Both the position numbers and the translations under genes were made by a program. A stretch of 64,000 nucleotides of DNA from Tsukamurella paurometabola DSM 20162 (GTDB lineage Bacteria; Actinomycetota; Actinomycetes; Mycobacteriales; Mycobacteriaceae): the NCBI RefSeq assembly GCF_000092225.1, contig NC_014158.1, forward strand, positions 1,798,001 through 1,862,000. Reading direction: 5' to 3'. Every line of letters starts with the position of its first letter. The stretch's first letter is position 1. This document shows, piece after piece, positions 56,169 through 64,000 of the stretch. The notes below the pieces were generated by a model. The model had not been told where the DNA came from. It saw nothing but the letters and a program-made list of their open reading frames with translations, and did not search any database.

Positions 56169-56174
56169 ACACTA
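56169..56174 (-). promoter_or_regulatory. Leaderless -10 of argA
   Basis: Reverse-strand TAGTGT, 6 nt, then ATG at 56162. Confidence 0.5.
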
Positions 56175-56204
56175 GCGCGCGCGGGCACCGATCCCCGGAC
56201 CCGA

Positions 56205-56210
56205 TAGGCT
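56205..56210 (+). promoter_or_regulatory. Leaderless -10 of pgsA
   Basis: TAGGCT, 7 nt, then GTG at 56218. Confidence 0.5.
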
Positions 56211-56217
56211 TAGCGCC

Positions 56218-56805
56218 GTGAGTGCACCGGATGGCGTGAGTCCCACGGATACACGTGTCCCCAATGTGAACGTGGCCAACGCGCTCACGGTGCTCCGGAT
56301 GCTACTCGTCCCGGTGTTCCTGGTGACTCTGTTCGCGGCCGGCGGCCACGATCCGATGTGGCGCTGGATCGCTTTCGCCGTGTTCGCGGTGGCCATGTTC
56401 ACCGACCGCGCGGACGGCCAGATCGCCCGCCGCTACGGACTGATCACCGATTTCGGCAAGCTCATGGACCCGATCGCCGACAAGGCGCTCACCGGGGCCG
56501 CGTTCATCGGCCTCTCGGCCCTCGGCGATCTGCCGTGGTGGGTCACCGTGGTCATCCTCGGCCGCGAGTTGGGCATCACCGCCCTGCGGTTCTGGGTGAT
56601 CTCCGACGGTGTGATCCCCGCCAGCCGCGGAGGCAAGCTCAAGACGCTGCTGCAGACGCTCGCGATCGGTCTGTACCTCATGCCGTTGCCCGAGGTGATG
56701 CACTGGCCGAAGGTCGCCGTGATGGCTGCCGCCGTAGTAGTCACGGTGGTCACCGGGTTCGATTACGTGCGGAGTGTGCGCCGTGCCTCCGACACCGTCG
56801 CCTGA
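56218..56805 (+). CDS. pgsA: CDP-alcohol phosphatidyltransferase PgsA3-like
   Basis: 195 aa from GTG. The CDP-alcohol motif D-x2-DG-x2-AR-x8-G-x3-D-x3-D is complete: DRADGQIARRYGLITDFGKL then MDPIADKA. About five to six membrane helices. It most likely makes phosphatidylglycerol-phosphate from CDP-diacylglycerol and glycerol-3-phosphate, the precursor of PG used by LysX in this window. Position matches pgsA3 (Rv2746c). It overlaps pncC. Confidence 0.93.
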   Translation: MSAPDGVSPTDTRVPNVNVANALTVLRMLLVPVFLVTLFAAGGHDPMWRWIAFAVFAVAMFTDRADGQIARRYGLITDFGKLMDPIADKALTGAAFIGLSALGDLPWWVTVVILGRELGITALRFWVISDGVIPASRGGKLKTLLQTLAIGLYLMPLPEVMHWPKVAVMAAAVVVTVVTGFDYVRSVRRASDTVA

Positions 56806-57274
56806 GGCGCAGCGCTTGGTCGCCGCTCTCCAGGAGCGCGGTGCCACCGTCGCCTCCGCGGAATCACTCACCGCGGGCTTGTTCGCCGCCGCCATCGCCG
56901 ATGTTCCGGGAGCCAGCGCGGTGCTGCGCGGCGGACTGATCGTCTACGCCACGGACCTCAAGGCCTCCCTCGCCGGTGTTCCTCAGGCCCTGCTCGACCG
57001 GTGCGGCCCCGTGCATCCGGAGACCGCGGTCGCGCTCGCCGACGGTGCCCGCATGCGGTGCGAGGCCGATTGGGGAGTCGGACTGACCGGGGTGGCCGGT
57101 CCCGCCGAACAGGACGGCATTGCGGTGGGCACCGTGTACCTGGGACTCTCCGGGCCCTCGGGTGCGACCGTCCGCATGCTCCGGCTCGACGGTGACCGGG
57201 CCGCGGTGCGGGCCGGTGCCGTCACGGCGGCGCTGCGCGAGCTCGCCGTCCGGGTGAATGCAGCGAATTCGTGA
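56783..57274 (+). CDS. pncC: CinA-type nicotinamide-nucleotide amidohydrolase
   Basis: 163 aa from GTG 56783 (another GTG at 56774 is possible), overlapping pgsA by about 20 bp in another frame. It is the stand-alone CinA C-terminal domain: TVASAESLTAGLFAAAIADVPGAS, GGLIVYATDLKASLAGVP and GVGLTGVAGPAEQDG. It deamidates NMN to NaMN in pyridine nucleotide salvage. No N-terminal MoCF/COG1058 domain. Confidence 0.93.
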   Translation: MPPTPSPEAQRLVAALQERGATVASAESLTAGLFAAAIADVPGASAVLRGGLIVYATDLKASLAGVPQALLDRCGPVHPETAVALADGARMRCEADWGVGLTGVAGPAEQDGIAVGTVYLGLSGPSGATVRMLRLDGDRAAVRAGAVTAALRELAVRVNAANS

Positions 57275-57289
57275 GGAAATTTCGCAAAC

Positions 57290-57316
57290 GGGAACCAACT
57301 GCGCGCCGTCAGCGTT
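57290..57316 (+). promoter_or_regulatory. ECF sigma (SigE-type) promoter of clgR
   Basis: GGGAACC (57290-57296) and CGTT (57313-57316) match the mycobacterial SigE/SigH consensus GGAAC with CGTT, 17 nt apart. It lies just upstream of clgR. SigE drives clgR in M. tuberculosis during envelope stress. Confidence 0.75.
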
Positions 57317-57349
57317 GAGTGAACAGATATCAACGAAACGGAGGTGAGC

Positions 57350-57625
57350 ATGGCTCTACTGCTGCGCGAAGCGATCGGCGAGAACCTGCGCAAGACGCGG
57401 GTGCGCCAATCCCGCACGCTCCGGGACGTGTCGTCGGCGGCCCAGGTCAGCCTGGGCTACCTGTCCGAAGTGGAGCGCGGCCAGAAGGAGGCGTCCAGCG
57501 AACTGCTGGCCGCCATCTGCGGCGCGCTCGACGTGGAGGTCGCCGAACTGGTGGCACAGGCCAGCGTCTCGATGCGGCCGATCCCGAAGCTGGTCATCCC
57601 TGCGCCCGCTATGGCGGCCGCCTGA
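57350..57625 (+). CDS. clgR: Transcriptional regulator ClgR
   Basis: 91 aa from ATG 57350, with GGAGG (57340-57344) 5 nt upstream. A Cro/CI-type HTH ([32 protein letters not shown]) takes up most of the protein. The C-terminus ends APAMAAA, resembling the Ala-rich degrons by which Clp proteases remove ClgR (VSLAVA in M. tuberculosis). ClgR activates clp protease and psp genes under envelope and redox stress. It is followed by a hairpin and then pspA. Confidence 0.92.
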   Translation: MALLLREAIGENLRKTRVRQSRTLRDVSSAAQVSLGYLSEVERGQKEASSELLAAICGALDVEVAELVAQASVSMRPIPKLVIPAPAMAAA

Positions 57626-57636
57626 CCCGAGATCAC

Positions 57637-57675
57637 GGACCGCGGGCACCGGGGAAATCCCTGAACCCGCGGTCC
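57637..57675 (+). terminator. Hairpin between clgR and pspA
   Basis: GGACCGCGGG (57637-57646) pairs perfectly with CCCGCGGTCC (57666-57675), with a smaller GGG/CCC helix in the loop. It starts 11 nt after the clgR stop. No U-tract. It may attenuate read-through into pspA. Confidence 0.6.
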
Positions 57676-57703
57676 GGGGCCGCACAACGGCCCGGATACC
57701 CGA

Positions 57704-57709
57704 TAGATT
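57704..57709 (+). promoter_or_regulatory. Possible separate -10 of pspA
   Basis: TAGATT would start transcription near 57716, giving a leader of about 75 nt to the pspA ATG. No clear -35 is visible. Confidence 0.35.
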
Positions 57710-57790
57710 GGACATCACGTCGGTACGTCGCCCACCGGGGCTCGCGCCGACCCGACCGGACACACTTCGACACGGAGGCGTAGTAGACCG

Positions 57791-58609
57791 ATGGCTAACC
57801 CGTTCGTCAAGGGCTGGCGCTACCTCATGGCGCTGTTCAACGCGAAGATCGACGAGAACGCCGATCCCAAGGTGCAGATCCAGCAGGCGATCGAGGACGC
57901 CCAACGCCAGCACCAGGCACTGTCGCAGCAGGCTGCGGCCGTGATCGGCAACCAGCGTCAGCTGGAGATGAAGCTCAACCGGCAGCTGGCCGAGGTCGAA
58001 AAGCTCTCCGCCAACACCCGCCAGGCCGTGCAGCTGGCCGACCAGGCCGCGGGTGCCGGTGACGCCGCCAAGGCGACCGAGTACACCAACGCCGCCGAGG
58101 CCTTCGCAGCGCAGCTGGTGACCGCCGAGCAGAGCGTCGAGGACCTGAAGGCACTGCACGACCAGTCGCTGCAGGCCGCCGGCCAGGCCAAGCGCGCCGT
58201 CGAGCAGAACGCTCTGCAACTGCAGAACAAGCTCGCCGAGCGCACCAAGCTGCTCAGCCAGCTGGAGCAGGCGAAGATGCAGGAGCAGGTCTCCGCCTCG
58301 CTGAACCAGATGGGCCAGCTGTCCGCCCCGGGCAACACCCCCAACCTCGACGAGGTGCGGGAGAAGATCGAGAAGCGGTACGCCAACGCCCTCGGCTCCA
58401 CCGAGCTCGCACAGAACTCGGTCCAGGGCCGCATGGCCGAGGTGCAGCAGGCCACCGTCCAGATGGCCGGGCACTCGCGCCTCGAGCAGATCCGCGCTTC
58501 GATGCAGGCCAACGGTCAGATCGCCGGGGCTCCCGCGGCACCGCAGTCGGCCCCCGCGCCACAGGCCGCGCCCGGTCAGGCCGCCGGCCCCAACCCCGCC
58601 GGCCAGTAA
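57791..58609 (+). CDS. pspA: Phage-shock protein A homologue (35-kDa antigen type)
   Basis: 272 aa. Residues about 1-225 are the long coiled-coil PspA/IM30 domain ([20 protein letters not shown] at the start, then heptad-rich Gln/Ala/Lys helices), which coats stressed membranes. The last 40 residues are a Pro/Ala/Gln-rich tail ([17 protein letters not shown]). In mycobacteria ClgR induces it, and PspA sequesters ClgR. A GGAGG lies 12 nt upstream. Confidence 0.93.
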   Translation: MANPFVKGWRYLMALFNAKIDENADPKVQIQQAIEDAQRQHQALSQQAAAVIGNQRQLEMKLNRQLAEVEKLSANTRQAVQLADQAAGAGDAAKATEYTNAAEAFAAQLVTAEQSVEDLKALHDQSLQAAGQAKRAVEQNALQLQNKLAERTKLLSQLEQAKMQEQVSASLNQMGQLSAPGNTPNLDEVREKIEKRYANALGSTELAQNSVQGRMAEVQQATVQMAGHSRLEQIRASMQANGQIAGAPAAPQSAPAPQAAPGQAAGPNPAGQ

Positions 58610-58616
58610 GCGCACC

Positions 58617-59486
58617 GTGAGCACCCAGGGAGGCCGCCACCGCACCGACTTCTCGGCGGTGGCGGCCTCCGCTGCACGGATGGCGACCTCCGCGATCGGC
58701 GCCTCGGCGACCGCGATGGAGGCCGCCGCCCGGGCCGTCGATGAGGCGCGCGACAAAGCCGCCCGCCGTCGCGACCCGAAGGCCGCACACCAGCGGTCTG
58801 TGCGCACGGCCCGGCACACCGTGAACACCTGGGCCGCCACCACCTCGGCCTCCGCTGCGGTCTCCGTCGGCGGATTCGCCGCGGCGGCACCACTGGTCGG
58901 CGGAACCGCCACCGCTATCACCGCGGTGATAGCCGTCCCCGCCGCCTACGCCTACCGCAAACTGCGCCGGCTCAAGAAGGCGCCCGTGCCGCCGCGGTCC
59001 TACGCCCGCCGCACGATTCCCGCGTCTTCGTCGGCAGTGCACGACCCGGTCCGACGGCTCGCCGACGCCGAACAGGAATTTCTCGCCCTGGTGTCCGTCC
59101 TGTACCGCTCCCGTGCGCTCCCGCCCGATGCGCTGTCCGAACTCGATGACGACGCCGAGACCTCCGCCGACGCGATCGTCTCCTACGGCGAGCAACTCGT
59201 CGACCTCGAACGCGCCATCGCCGGCGGCAGTGAGTCCGCGATCATGCTCCGCACTGTCCTCGACGACGGACTGCGCAGCCTCGACGAGGGCATCGTCACC
59301 TATCAGGAGATGGTCCGTTCCGCTGCGTCGACCGTGGCCGCGGCCCGGCAGTCCCTGGGCTCGCCGTCCCGCTTCGACGACCTCAGTCGCGCCACCCCGC
59401 GGCTCCAGGAGACCGCGGAGCGGCTGCGCGCATGGGCCTACGGCATCGCCGCGCTCCCCCCGGTACCCGATCCACACCGCTGGTAG
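58617..59486 (+). CDS. Rv2743c-like Psp membrane protein (PspM type)
   Basis: 289 aa from GTG, 7 bp after pspA. Two hydrophobic helices near residues 75-120 (SAAVSVGGFAAAAPLVGGTATAITAVIAVPAAYAY, read as segments) lie between an Ala-rich N-terminus and a helical C-terminal half. By position and shape it matches Rv2743c (PspM), which recruits PspA in M. tuberculosis. No PspN (Rv2742c)-like gene follows; a 56-aa membrane protein does. Confidence 0.82.
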   Translation: MSTQGGRHRTDFSAVAASAARMATSAIGASATAMEAAARAVDEARDKAARRRDPKAAHQRSVRTARHTVNTWAATTSASAAVSVGGFAAAAPLVGGTATAITAVIAVPAAYAYRKLRRLKKAPVPPRSYARRTIPASSSAVHDPVRRLADAEQEFLALVSVLYRSRALPPDALSELDDDAETSADAIVSYGEQLVDLERAIAGGSESAIMLRTVLDDGLRSLDEGIVTYQEMVRSAASTVAAARQSLGSPSRFDDLSRATPRLQETAERLRAWAYGIAALPPVPDPHRW

Positions 59487-59610
59487 CCCGCTCAGGGTTC
59501 ACCCGGATCTTTCCCCGAACTCCCTGCTCAGCGCGTGACTTCCGCGTTCTCGCCGGGGCAGTATGGATGGTGAAAGAACTGGTGCACACACCGCTCGAAA
59601 GGACCGCAAA

Positions 59611-59781
59611 ATGTTCTGGAAGATCATCGGCGCGATCGTCGTCATCTGGATCGCCCTCATGGTGGCGTCGGCGATCGTCAAGTCGCTGCTTCCGCTCGCG
59701 CTCATCGCCCTCGTGATCATCGGTATCGTCTCGGTGGTCAAGTGGTTGGGCTCCGGGAAGAAGAGCTCCACCACCCTGTAG
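59611..59781 (+). CDS. Small two-helix membrane protein
   Basis: 56 aa from ATG 59611, with GAAAGGA upstream. Nearly all of it is hydrophobic: one or two membrane helices (residues about 2-45), then a basic tail (KWLGSGKKSSTTL). It takes the place of pspN in this locus, about 125 bp after the PspM-like gene. No recognised family. The short TAT-rich stretch near 59559 could hold its promoter. Possibly an envelope-stress accessory peptide, by context only. Confidence 0.6.
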   Translation: MFWKIIGAIVVIWIALMVASAIVKSLLPLALIALVIIGIVSVVKWLGSGKKSSTTL

Positions 59782-59812
59782 TAGCGGGGCGACCCGCACG
59801 GGAGGAGTGCGG

Positions 59813-60955
59813 ATGCGCGTCGCCATCGTCGCGGGTTCCGAGGCCGGGCATGCGCTGCCCGGCCTCGCACTCGCTCTCCGCCTGAACGCCGCCGGCCACG
59901 ACGCCGTCGTCTTCACCGGCCGCCAGTGGATCGAGGTCGGCGGCAAGCACGACGTCGATACCCGCGAACTACCCGGCCTGGCCGCGCGCCCCGGCGACGA
60001 CGACGCAGACGCCGGGGCCAAGATCCACGATCGCGCCGCCCATATCGCCACCAGCCTGCTTCCCGCGCTGAGAGACACCGACCCCGACCTCGTGGTCGCC
60101 GATATTCTCACTCCCGGTGGTGGTTTCGCCGCCGAGTTGCTCGCTGTCCCGTGGGTCGAACTCAGTCCGCACCCGTTGTATCTGCCCTCGAAGGGCCTTC
60201 CGCCGATCGGCTCCGGCCTCGCTGCCGCGCAGACCCCCGGGGAAATGCTCCGCGATACGGTGCTGCGAGCCTTCACCGCGCGCGATCTCCGCAATGGACG
60301 CCGTCAGCGGGAGGCCGCACGAGCCGGGATCGGCCTGCTGGCGCGTGATCCGGGGCCGGACGGGAGGTTGGTCGCGACCATCCCCGCCCTGGAAGTTCCG
60401 CGTCCGGATTGGCCCGCGCGCACCCACCTCGTGGGGCCCCTCACCCTTGAACCGACCGACGAGCCGTGTCCGGTTCCGGGTGGCGACGGACCGCTGGTGA
60501 TGGTGGCACCGTCGACCGCGGCGACGGGGGAGCAGAACCTCGCGGAGACCGCCGTCGCCGGCCTCGCGGGCCAGGGCGTGCGGGTGGCCGTCTCCGGGCT
60601 GAACCCGCCCGCATTCGAACAGCCCTGGGTGGCTAGCGGTTTCGGTCGTCAAGACCGGCTGCTGGAGATGGTCGACGCAGTGGTCTGTGGCGGTGGCCAC
60701 GGCATGCTCACCAAGGCGTTGACCGCGGGCCGCCCCGTGGTCGTGGTGCCCGGCGGAGGCGACCAGTGGGAACTGGCCAACCGGGTGGCGCGACAGGGCA
60801 GCGGCGTCATCGTGCGGCCCGCCACCCCGGACGCGATCCGGGAGGGCGTGCGCCGCGTCCTCGATGATCCGTCGTACGCGGTCGCTGCGCGTGCCGCCGC
60901 CGCCTCCGCGCACCGGGTCGCCGACCCGGTGCACGTCTGCGAGGCCTACCGGTAA
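59813..60955 (+). CDS. UDP-glycosyltransferase-type (GT1/MGT) protein, Rv2739c-like
   Basis: 380 aa from ATG 59813, preceded by GGAGG with 7-nt spacing. GT-B fold: the N-terminal MRVAIVAGSEAGHALPGLALA is a sugar-acceptor-domain start; the C-domain includes VVCGGGHGMLTKALTAGRPVVVVPGGGDQWELA, close to the GGxGT...P...DQ signature of macrolide/UDP-glycosyltransferases. Counterpart of Rv2739c by position. Acceptor unknown; could decorate a lipid or secondary metabolite. Confidence 0.87.
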   Translation: MRVAIVAGSEAGHALPGLALALRLNAAGHDAVVFTGRQWIEVGGKHDVDTRELPGLAARPGDDDADAGAKIHDRAAHIATSLLPALRDTDPDLVVADILTPGGGFAAELLAVPWVELSPHPLYLPSKGLPPIGSGLAAAQTPGEMLRDTVLRAFTARDLRNGRRQREAARAGIGLLARDPGPDGRLVATIPALEVPRPDWPARTHLVGPLTLEPTDEPCPVPGGDGPLVMVAPSTAATGEQNLAETAVAGLAGQGVRVAVSGLNPPAFEQPWVASGFGRQDRLLEMVDAVVCGGGHGMLTKALTAGRPVVVVPGGGDQWELANRVARQGSGVIVRPATPDAIREGVRRVLDDPSYAVAARAAAASAHRVADPVHVCEAYR

Positions 60956-60958
60956 TCT
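60953..60958 (+). promoter_or_regulatory. Leaderless -10 of the DUF3046 gene
   Basis: TAATCT overlaps the stop of the glycosyltransferase gene and lies 6 nt before the GTG at 60965. Confidence 0.5.
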
Positions 60959-60964
60959 GGTGCG

Positions 60965-61156
60965 GTGCGCCTCACCGAATTCCGCGAACTGCTCATCACC
61001 GAGTTCGGTACTCTGCGCGGCGAGACCCTCATGCGCGACCACCGGCTCACAGATGTCGGCATGACCGGCGATGAGGCCATCGAATCGGGCATCGACCCAC
61101 GCGATGTCTGGCGCGCGCTGTGCGCGGAATTCGATGTCCCTCAGGAACGCTGGTAG
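60965..61156 (+). CDS. DUF3046 small protein (Rv2738c-like)
   Basis: 63 aa from GTG. It matches the actinobacterial DUF3046 family (RLTEFRELLITEFGTLRGET then RDVWRALCAEFDVPQERW). In mycobacteria this gene lies just before recA; here an emb gene on the other strand follows with no gap (stop to stop). Function unknown. Confidence 0.87.
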   Translation: MRLTEFRELLITEFGTLRGETLMRDHRLTDVGMTGDEAIESGIDPRDVWRALCAEFDVPQERW

Positions 61157-64000
61157 CTACACAGGCGTGGGCCCCGGGGTCCACCAGCCCTGCCGGGTGA
61201 CCTCCGTGCTTCCGTAGGAGGCTTGCGGCGCGGCGACGTACGGCACGTACCGCTCCAGCGCACCCCACTCGCGGCCCCAGTCGTTGTTCAGGTACGTCGG
61301 CACCGTCTGCGCCTTGGCGAGCAGCAGCGCCCAGCCCAGCGGGCCGCCCGCATCCCCACCCTGCCACGTGGTGGTGGCCGCCGCGGCGAGGTCGCGTTCC
61401 GGCTGGATGCGCCAGCGCGGTTGCTCGGCGATGCCGCCGAATTCGCGCCACTGCCGCTGGCACGGGAAACCGATCCCGGCGCCCCAGTCCACCAGTGCCG
61501 GGTCGTCTCCGAGGAGCTCTTGCAGCGTGACCAGCTTCGGGGCGCGGGGCGGCGTGTACGCCACCCAGGTGCGCTCCGACGGTGCTGTGATCTCGGCGCG
61601 CACGCGCACCGCGGTGGCACCGCGAGGGATCTGACCGGCGGGGACCCGAAGGTTCCGCCAGGCCGGCGGCGGGCCGATGTCGATCGGCGTCACCGCGCCC
61701 GCAGGCGTGATCTCGCCGGAGCCGGTACCGAATTCGAGCCGGATGTTGCCCGTGTCGAACCGTCCCGCGACGCTGATGGTGAGCAGTGTGTCCACGCCGC
61801 CGGCAGGCAGCGCGTACCAGCTGGAGACGGCTTTCGCGGTCCGCTGGCTGGCGCCCTGCTGGCGGCTACCGATCACCGGCACCCGCTTCGGATCGAGGCC
61901 GAACGGCAGCGCGGCGGTCGAGCCGTTGACACCCGCGGTGCTGAGCGTGCCGCCGCCGGTACCGCCGGTGTTGGATGCGGTGGTGTCGGCGTCGCCGGTG
62001 TTGAGCAGATCCGCCGCGCCGCGCGAAGTGGTGTTGAGATCGGTCGCGAGGCCGTTCGGGGTGAAGTTCTCGTTCTCCGCGCCGATCAGGGGTTCCGGCG
62101 AGTTCCCGAGGGGTGTGAGCACGCCCTCGTTGGCGTCGCGCTCGGCGAGCACCTCATCGGCCATGCCGCACGGGTTGCCCGCGAGCGATTCGAGGTTCTG
62201 CTTGCCATAGGAATACGCGGGATGCTGCACCAGGATCGACGCGGCGTTCGTCGCCCCGATCATCGCGATGATCAGCGTCGCGACCAGCGTGATCGGAGTG
62301 GCCCACCCCGGCAGCCGCACCGACGGCGTGGCGGGCACCGGCGGTGTCCAGCCGGTCACGTGCACCCCCAGCGCGGCGGCGAGCAGCACGACGGTGAGCG
62401 CCACGAAGGCGCTCGCCAGCTTGATGCCGGCGATGGCGGGTTCCTCGCCGCCCCACGGGATGCCGAAGTTACCGGGGTAGAACCAGCCGTTGGTCGACTC
62501 GAACGCCAGGGCGGCGGCGCCGGAGGCCGCGGCCAGGAACAGCAGCCGGAACTGCGGGCGGCGCACCACCCGCGGGCCGATCGCGACGGCCGCGACGGCG
62601 GCCGCCATCGCGCCGAGCGTGGCGAAAGCGCCGAAGTGATGGGTCCACTTCGTGGGGTTGAAGGCCATCACCAGCAGCGAGACGCCGATCGCGGCGACGA
62701 TCCGCCGCGCCGGCCCGGTGGCGATACCCGGAATGCGGCGCCGCCACAGCAGTACCACCGCGGTGGCGGCAGCGGCGAGGAACATCGCCAGCATCGAGAA
62801 GCGCCGCGCCACAGAGCCGTTGGGATTCTGCTGGAACAGCGTCTCGTAGCGGATGATCTCGCGGTGCCAAGGTTCGGCCGGACCGACCGTACTGAGCATC
62901 TGCGTGGACTGGATCATTTCGATCAGTCCGTGGTCGCCGAAGATCAGGAACAGCACCGAGGTGCCCGCGGCGGCGAGGGGCAGCAGTGATCCGGCGTAGC
63001 CGTTCGCGGCGACGTGCGCGCGCACCGCACGCCAGAGCGGTGCGGCGGCGACCAGGAACACCACGAAGGCGAAGCTGCCGGTCGGCGCCGCCGACAGCGT
63101 CAGCCCGGCCACCACGAGCCCGACTCCGGCGGGCGCTAACCGCTGGGTGGCGAGGGTGCGCTCCACACAACACCAGGTGAGGACGGTGCCCAGCGCGACG
63201 ATCGGCTCGGGCCGCAGGCCGGGGTTGTACGTCAACCAGAACAGCGTGAACACCGCGGCGGCGGCCCACAGACCGCGGGCGTGATCGCGCGGTGCGCGGC
63301 GCCTGCTCAGCCCGAGCCGGGGGAGCACTTCGCGGGAGATCAGCAGCCACGCGATGATCCCCGAGACCAGCGCGGGCAGGCGTAGCCATGGACTGGACAC
63401 GCTGAGCTCGCTCATCCAGGCGACCACGTAGAAGGGCATGCCGAAGGGCGCGTACGGCGCGTCGTAGTAGCGGAACACCTCGGGCATGTACCCGGAGTGC
63501 AGCGCCGCCTTGACCATTCCCAGGATGTAGCCGTCGTCCGAGGTGGGAGCGCCGATGATGTGCCACACCAGCAGGCTGCCGATCACCGCGGCGTCGGCCA
63601 GACCGAAACGCAGCCAGTGCCGCGGGATCAGATGCCGTCGGCGGCGGCCGTCGGCGCGGTCGAGCACCGCCAGCGCGACGATGGAGGCGAGCACGCACAG
63701 CACGCCGAGCACGATGGCGAGCCCCTTGAGCGCCGACGGTGTCGAGGTGTATCGAGAATCGACGTTGATGTGCACCGTCGGCAGCGGACCGGCCTGCGTC
63801 GGGGAGAGATCACTGAACACCCCGACCACTTGTGGCCGGAAGTCGCCGCGGACCTCGCCCCGGCCGGGGAGCCCGGAAGCGCTGGCGGTGGCAGCCTGCT
63901 CATCGACGGCGATCGTCAGGTCGCCGCATCGGGCCGCACCCGCGCGGGGCGCGGTGTAGACCAGCGCGCCGCGCGAGCGCACCGTCACCGATTCGGCGTC
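61157..64000 (-). CDS. Arabinosyltransferase (EmbA/B/C family), N-terminus beyond the window
   Basis: About 947 residues are visible of a family that is usually about 1,050-1,100 aa; the start lies past base 64000. It uses decaprenylphosphoryl-arabinose to build arabinan of arabinogalactan or lipoarabinomannan. Many membrane helices (from about 63800 down to 62250) hold the GT-C core, including the periplasmic loop with DDGYILGMVKAALHSGYMP. The C-terminal periplasmic part ends WGREWGALERYVPYV and RQGWWTPGPTPV, typical of Emb carbohydrate-binding domains. Which Emb paralogue it is cannot be settled here. Confidence 0.9.
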   Translation of the reverse strand, partial: DAESVTVRSRGALVYTAPRAGAARCGDLTIAVDEQAATASASGLPGRGEVRGDFRPQVVGVFSDLSPTQAGPLPTVHINVDSRYTSTPSALKGLAIVLGVLCVLASIVALAVLDRADGRRRRHLIPRHWLRFGLADAAVIGSLLVWHIIGAPTSDDGYILGMVKAALHSGYMPEVFRYYDAPYAPFGMPFYVVAWMSELSVSSPWLRLPALVSGIIAWLLISREVLPRLGLSRRRAPRDHARGLWAAAAVFTLFWLTYNPGLRPEPIVALGTVLTWCCVERTLATQRLAPAGVGLVVAGLTLSAAPTGSFAFVVFLVAAAPLWRAVRAHVAANGYAGSLLPLAAAGTSVLFLIFGDHGLIEMIQSTQMLSTVGPAEPWHREIIRYETLFQQNPNGSVARRFSMLAMFLAAAATAVVLLWRRRIPGIATGPARRIVAAIGVSLLVMAFNPTKWTHHFGAFATLGAMAAAVAAVAIGPRVVRRPQFRLLFLAAASGAAALAFESTNGWFYPGNFGIPWGGEEPAIAGIKLASAFVALTVVLLAAALGVHVTGWTPPVPATPSVRLPGWATPITLVATLIIAMIGATNAASILVQHPAYSYGKQNLESLAGNPCGMADEVLAERDANEGVLTPLGNSPEPLIGAENENFTPNGLATDLNTTSRGAADLLNTGDADTTASNTGGTGGGTLSTAGVNGSTAALPFGLDPKRVPVIGSRQQGASQRTAKAVSSWYALPAGGVDTLLTISVAGRFDTGNIRLEFGTGSGEITPAGAVTPIDIGPPPAWRNLRVPAGQIPRGATAVRVRAEITAPSERTWVAYTPPRAPKLVTLQELLGDDPALVDWGAGIGFPCQRQWREFGGIAEQPRWRIQPERDLAAAATTTWQGGDAGGPLGWALLLAKAQTVPTYLNNDWGREWGALERYVPYVAAPQASYGSTEVTRQGWWTPGPTPV

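Overview
The window is 64 kb of GC-rich DNA packed with genes on both strands. It reads as part of the chromosome of a mycolic-acid actinobacterium (order Mycobacteriales). The evidence is an EmbC-type arabinosyltransferase, a LysX-type MprF/lysyl-tRNA synthetase fusion, PptT, GpsI/PepR, ClgR/PspA and RNase J. The gene order also follows the M. tuberculosis Rv2795c-Rv2738c stretch: metallophosphoesterase-pptT-truB, mntR-ribF-rpsO, gpsI-pepR, dapB-Rv2772c-Rv2771c-like, thyA-dfrA, dapA-rnj, ftsK-argA-pgsA3, clgR-pspA-Rv2743c-like, Rv2739c-Rv2738c. The conserved blocks are separated by genes absent from that M. tuberculosis order, so a genus such as Tsukamurella, Gordonia or Dietzia is likelier than Mycobacterium. 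I cannot fix the genus from sequence reading alone.

Layout. 1-8 kb: cofactor, tRNA and translation genes (pptT, truB, ribF, rpsO), the Mn-type repressor mntR, and two divergent citrate-synthase genes. One of these carries an N-terminal DNA-binding domain and they share a palindromic control region. 8-19 kb: Tat-exported PhoD, an ANT-like nucleotidyltransferase, lysX, pnp/gpsI, pepR and a secreted glycerophosphodiesterase. 19-28 kb: nitrogen and amino-acid genes (APC permease, a cNMP/CBS/nucleotidyltransferase sensor, ald with its Lrp-type regulator, NCS1 permease plus amidohydrolase behind a 27-bp operator). 28-38 kb: accessory functions, including a GH63-like glucosidase, a three-gene operon of amino-acid N-hydroxylase, OlsB-like N-acyltransferase and MMPL exporter, and an AAA+/TPR membrane pair. 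38-47 kb: CorA, lysine pathway genes (dapB, dapA), thyA-dfrA and RNase J. 46.6-50.2 kb: a reverse-strand run of six small exported paralogues, mostly with 4-nt overlaps. 50-61 kb: ftsK, a Mn-riboswitch-controlled terC, argA, pgsA3, pncC, and the clgR-pspA envelope-stress locus with an ECF-type promoter. The window ends inside an emb arabinosyltransferase gene.

Two themes run through the window. First, many genes have TANNNT placed 6 or 7 nt before an ATG/GTG start and no Shine-Dalgarno sequence, which points to widespread leaderless transcription. Second, several envelope and metal functions sit together: MntR and the Mn-riboswitch/TerC unit; LysX, PhoD, GDPD, MMPL, Emb and Psp. The best candidates for something undescribed are the N-hydroxylase/acyltransferase/MMPL operon, the six-gene exported paralogue array, and the DNA-binding citrate synthase facing a conventional citrate synthase.
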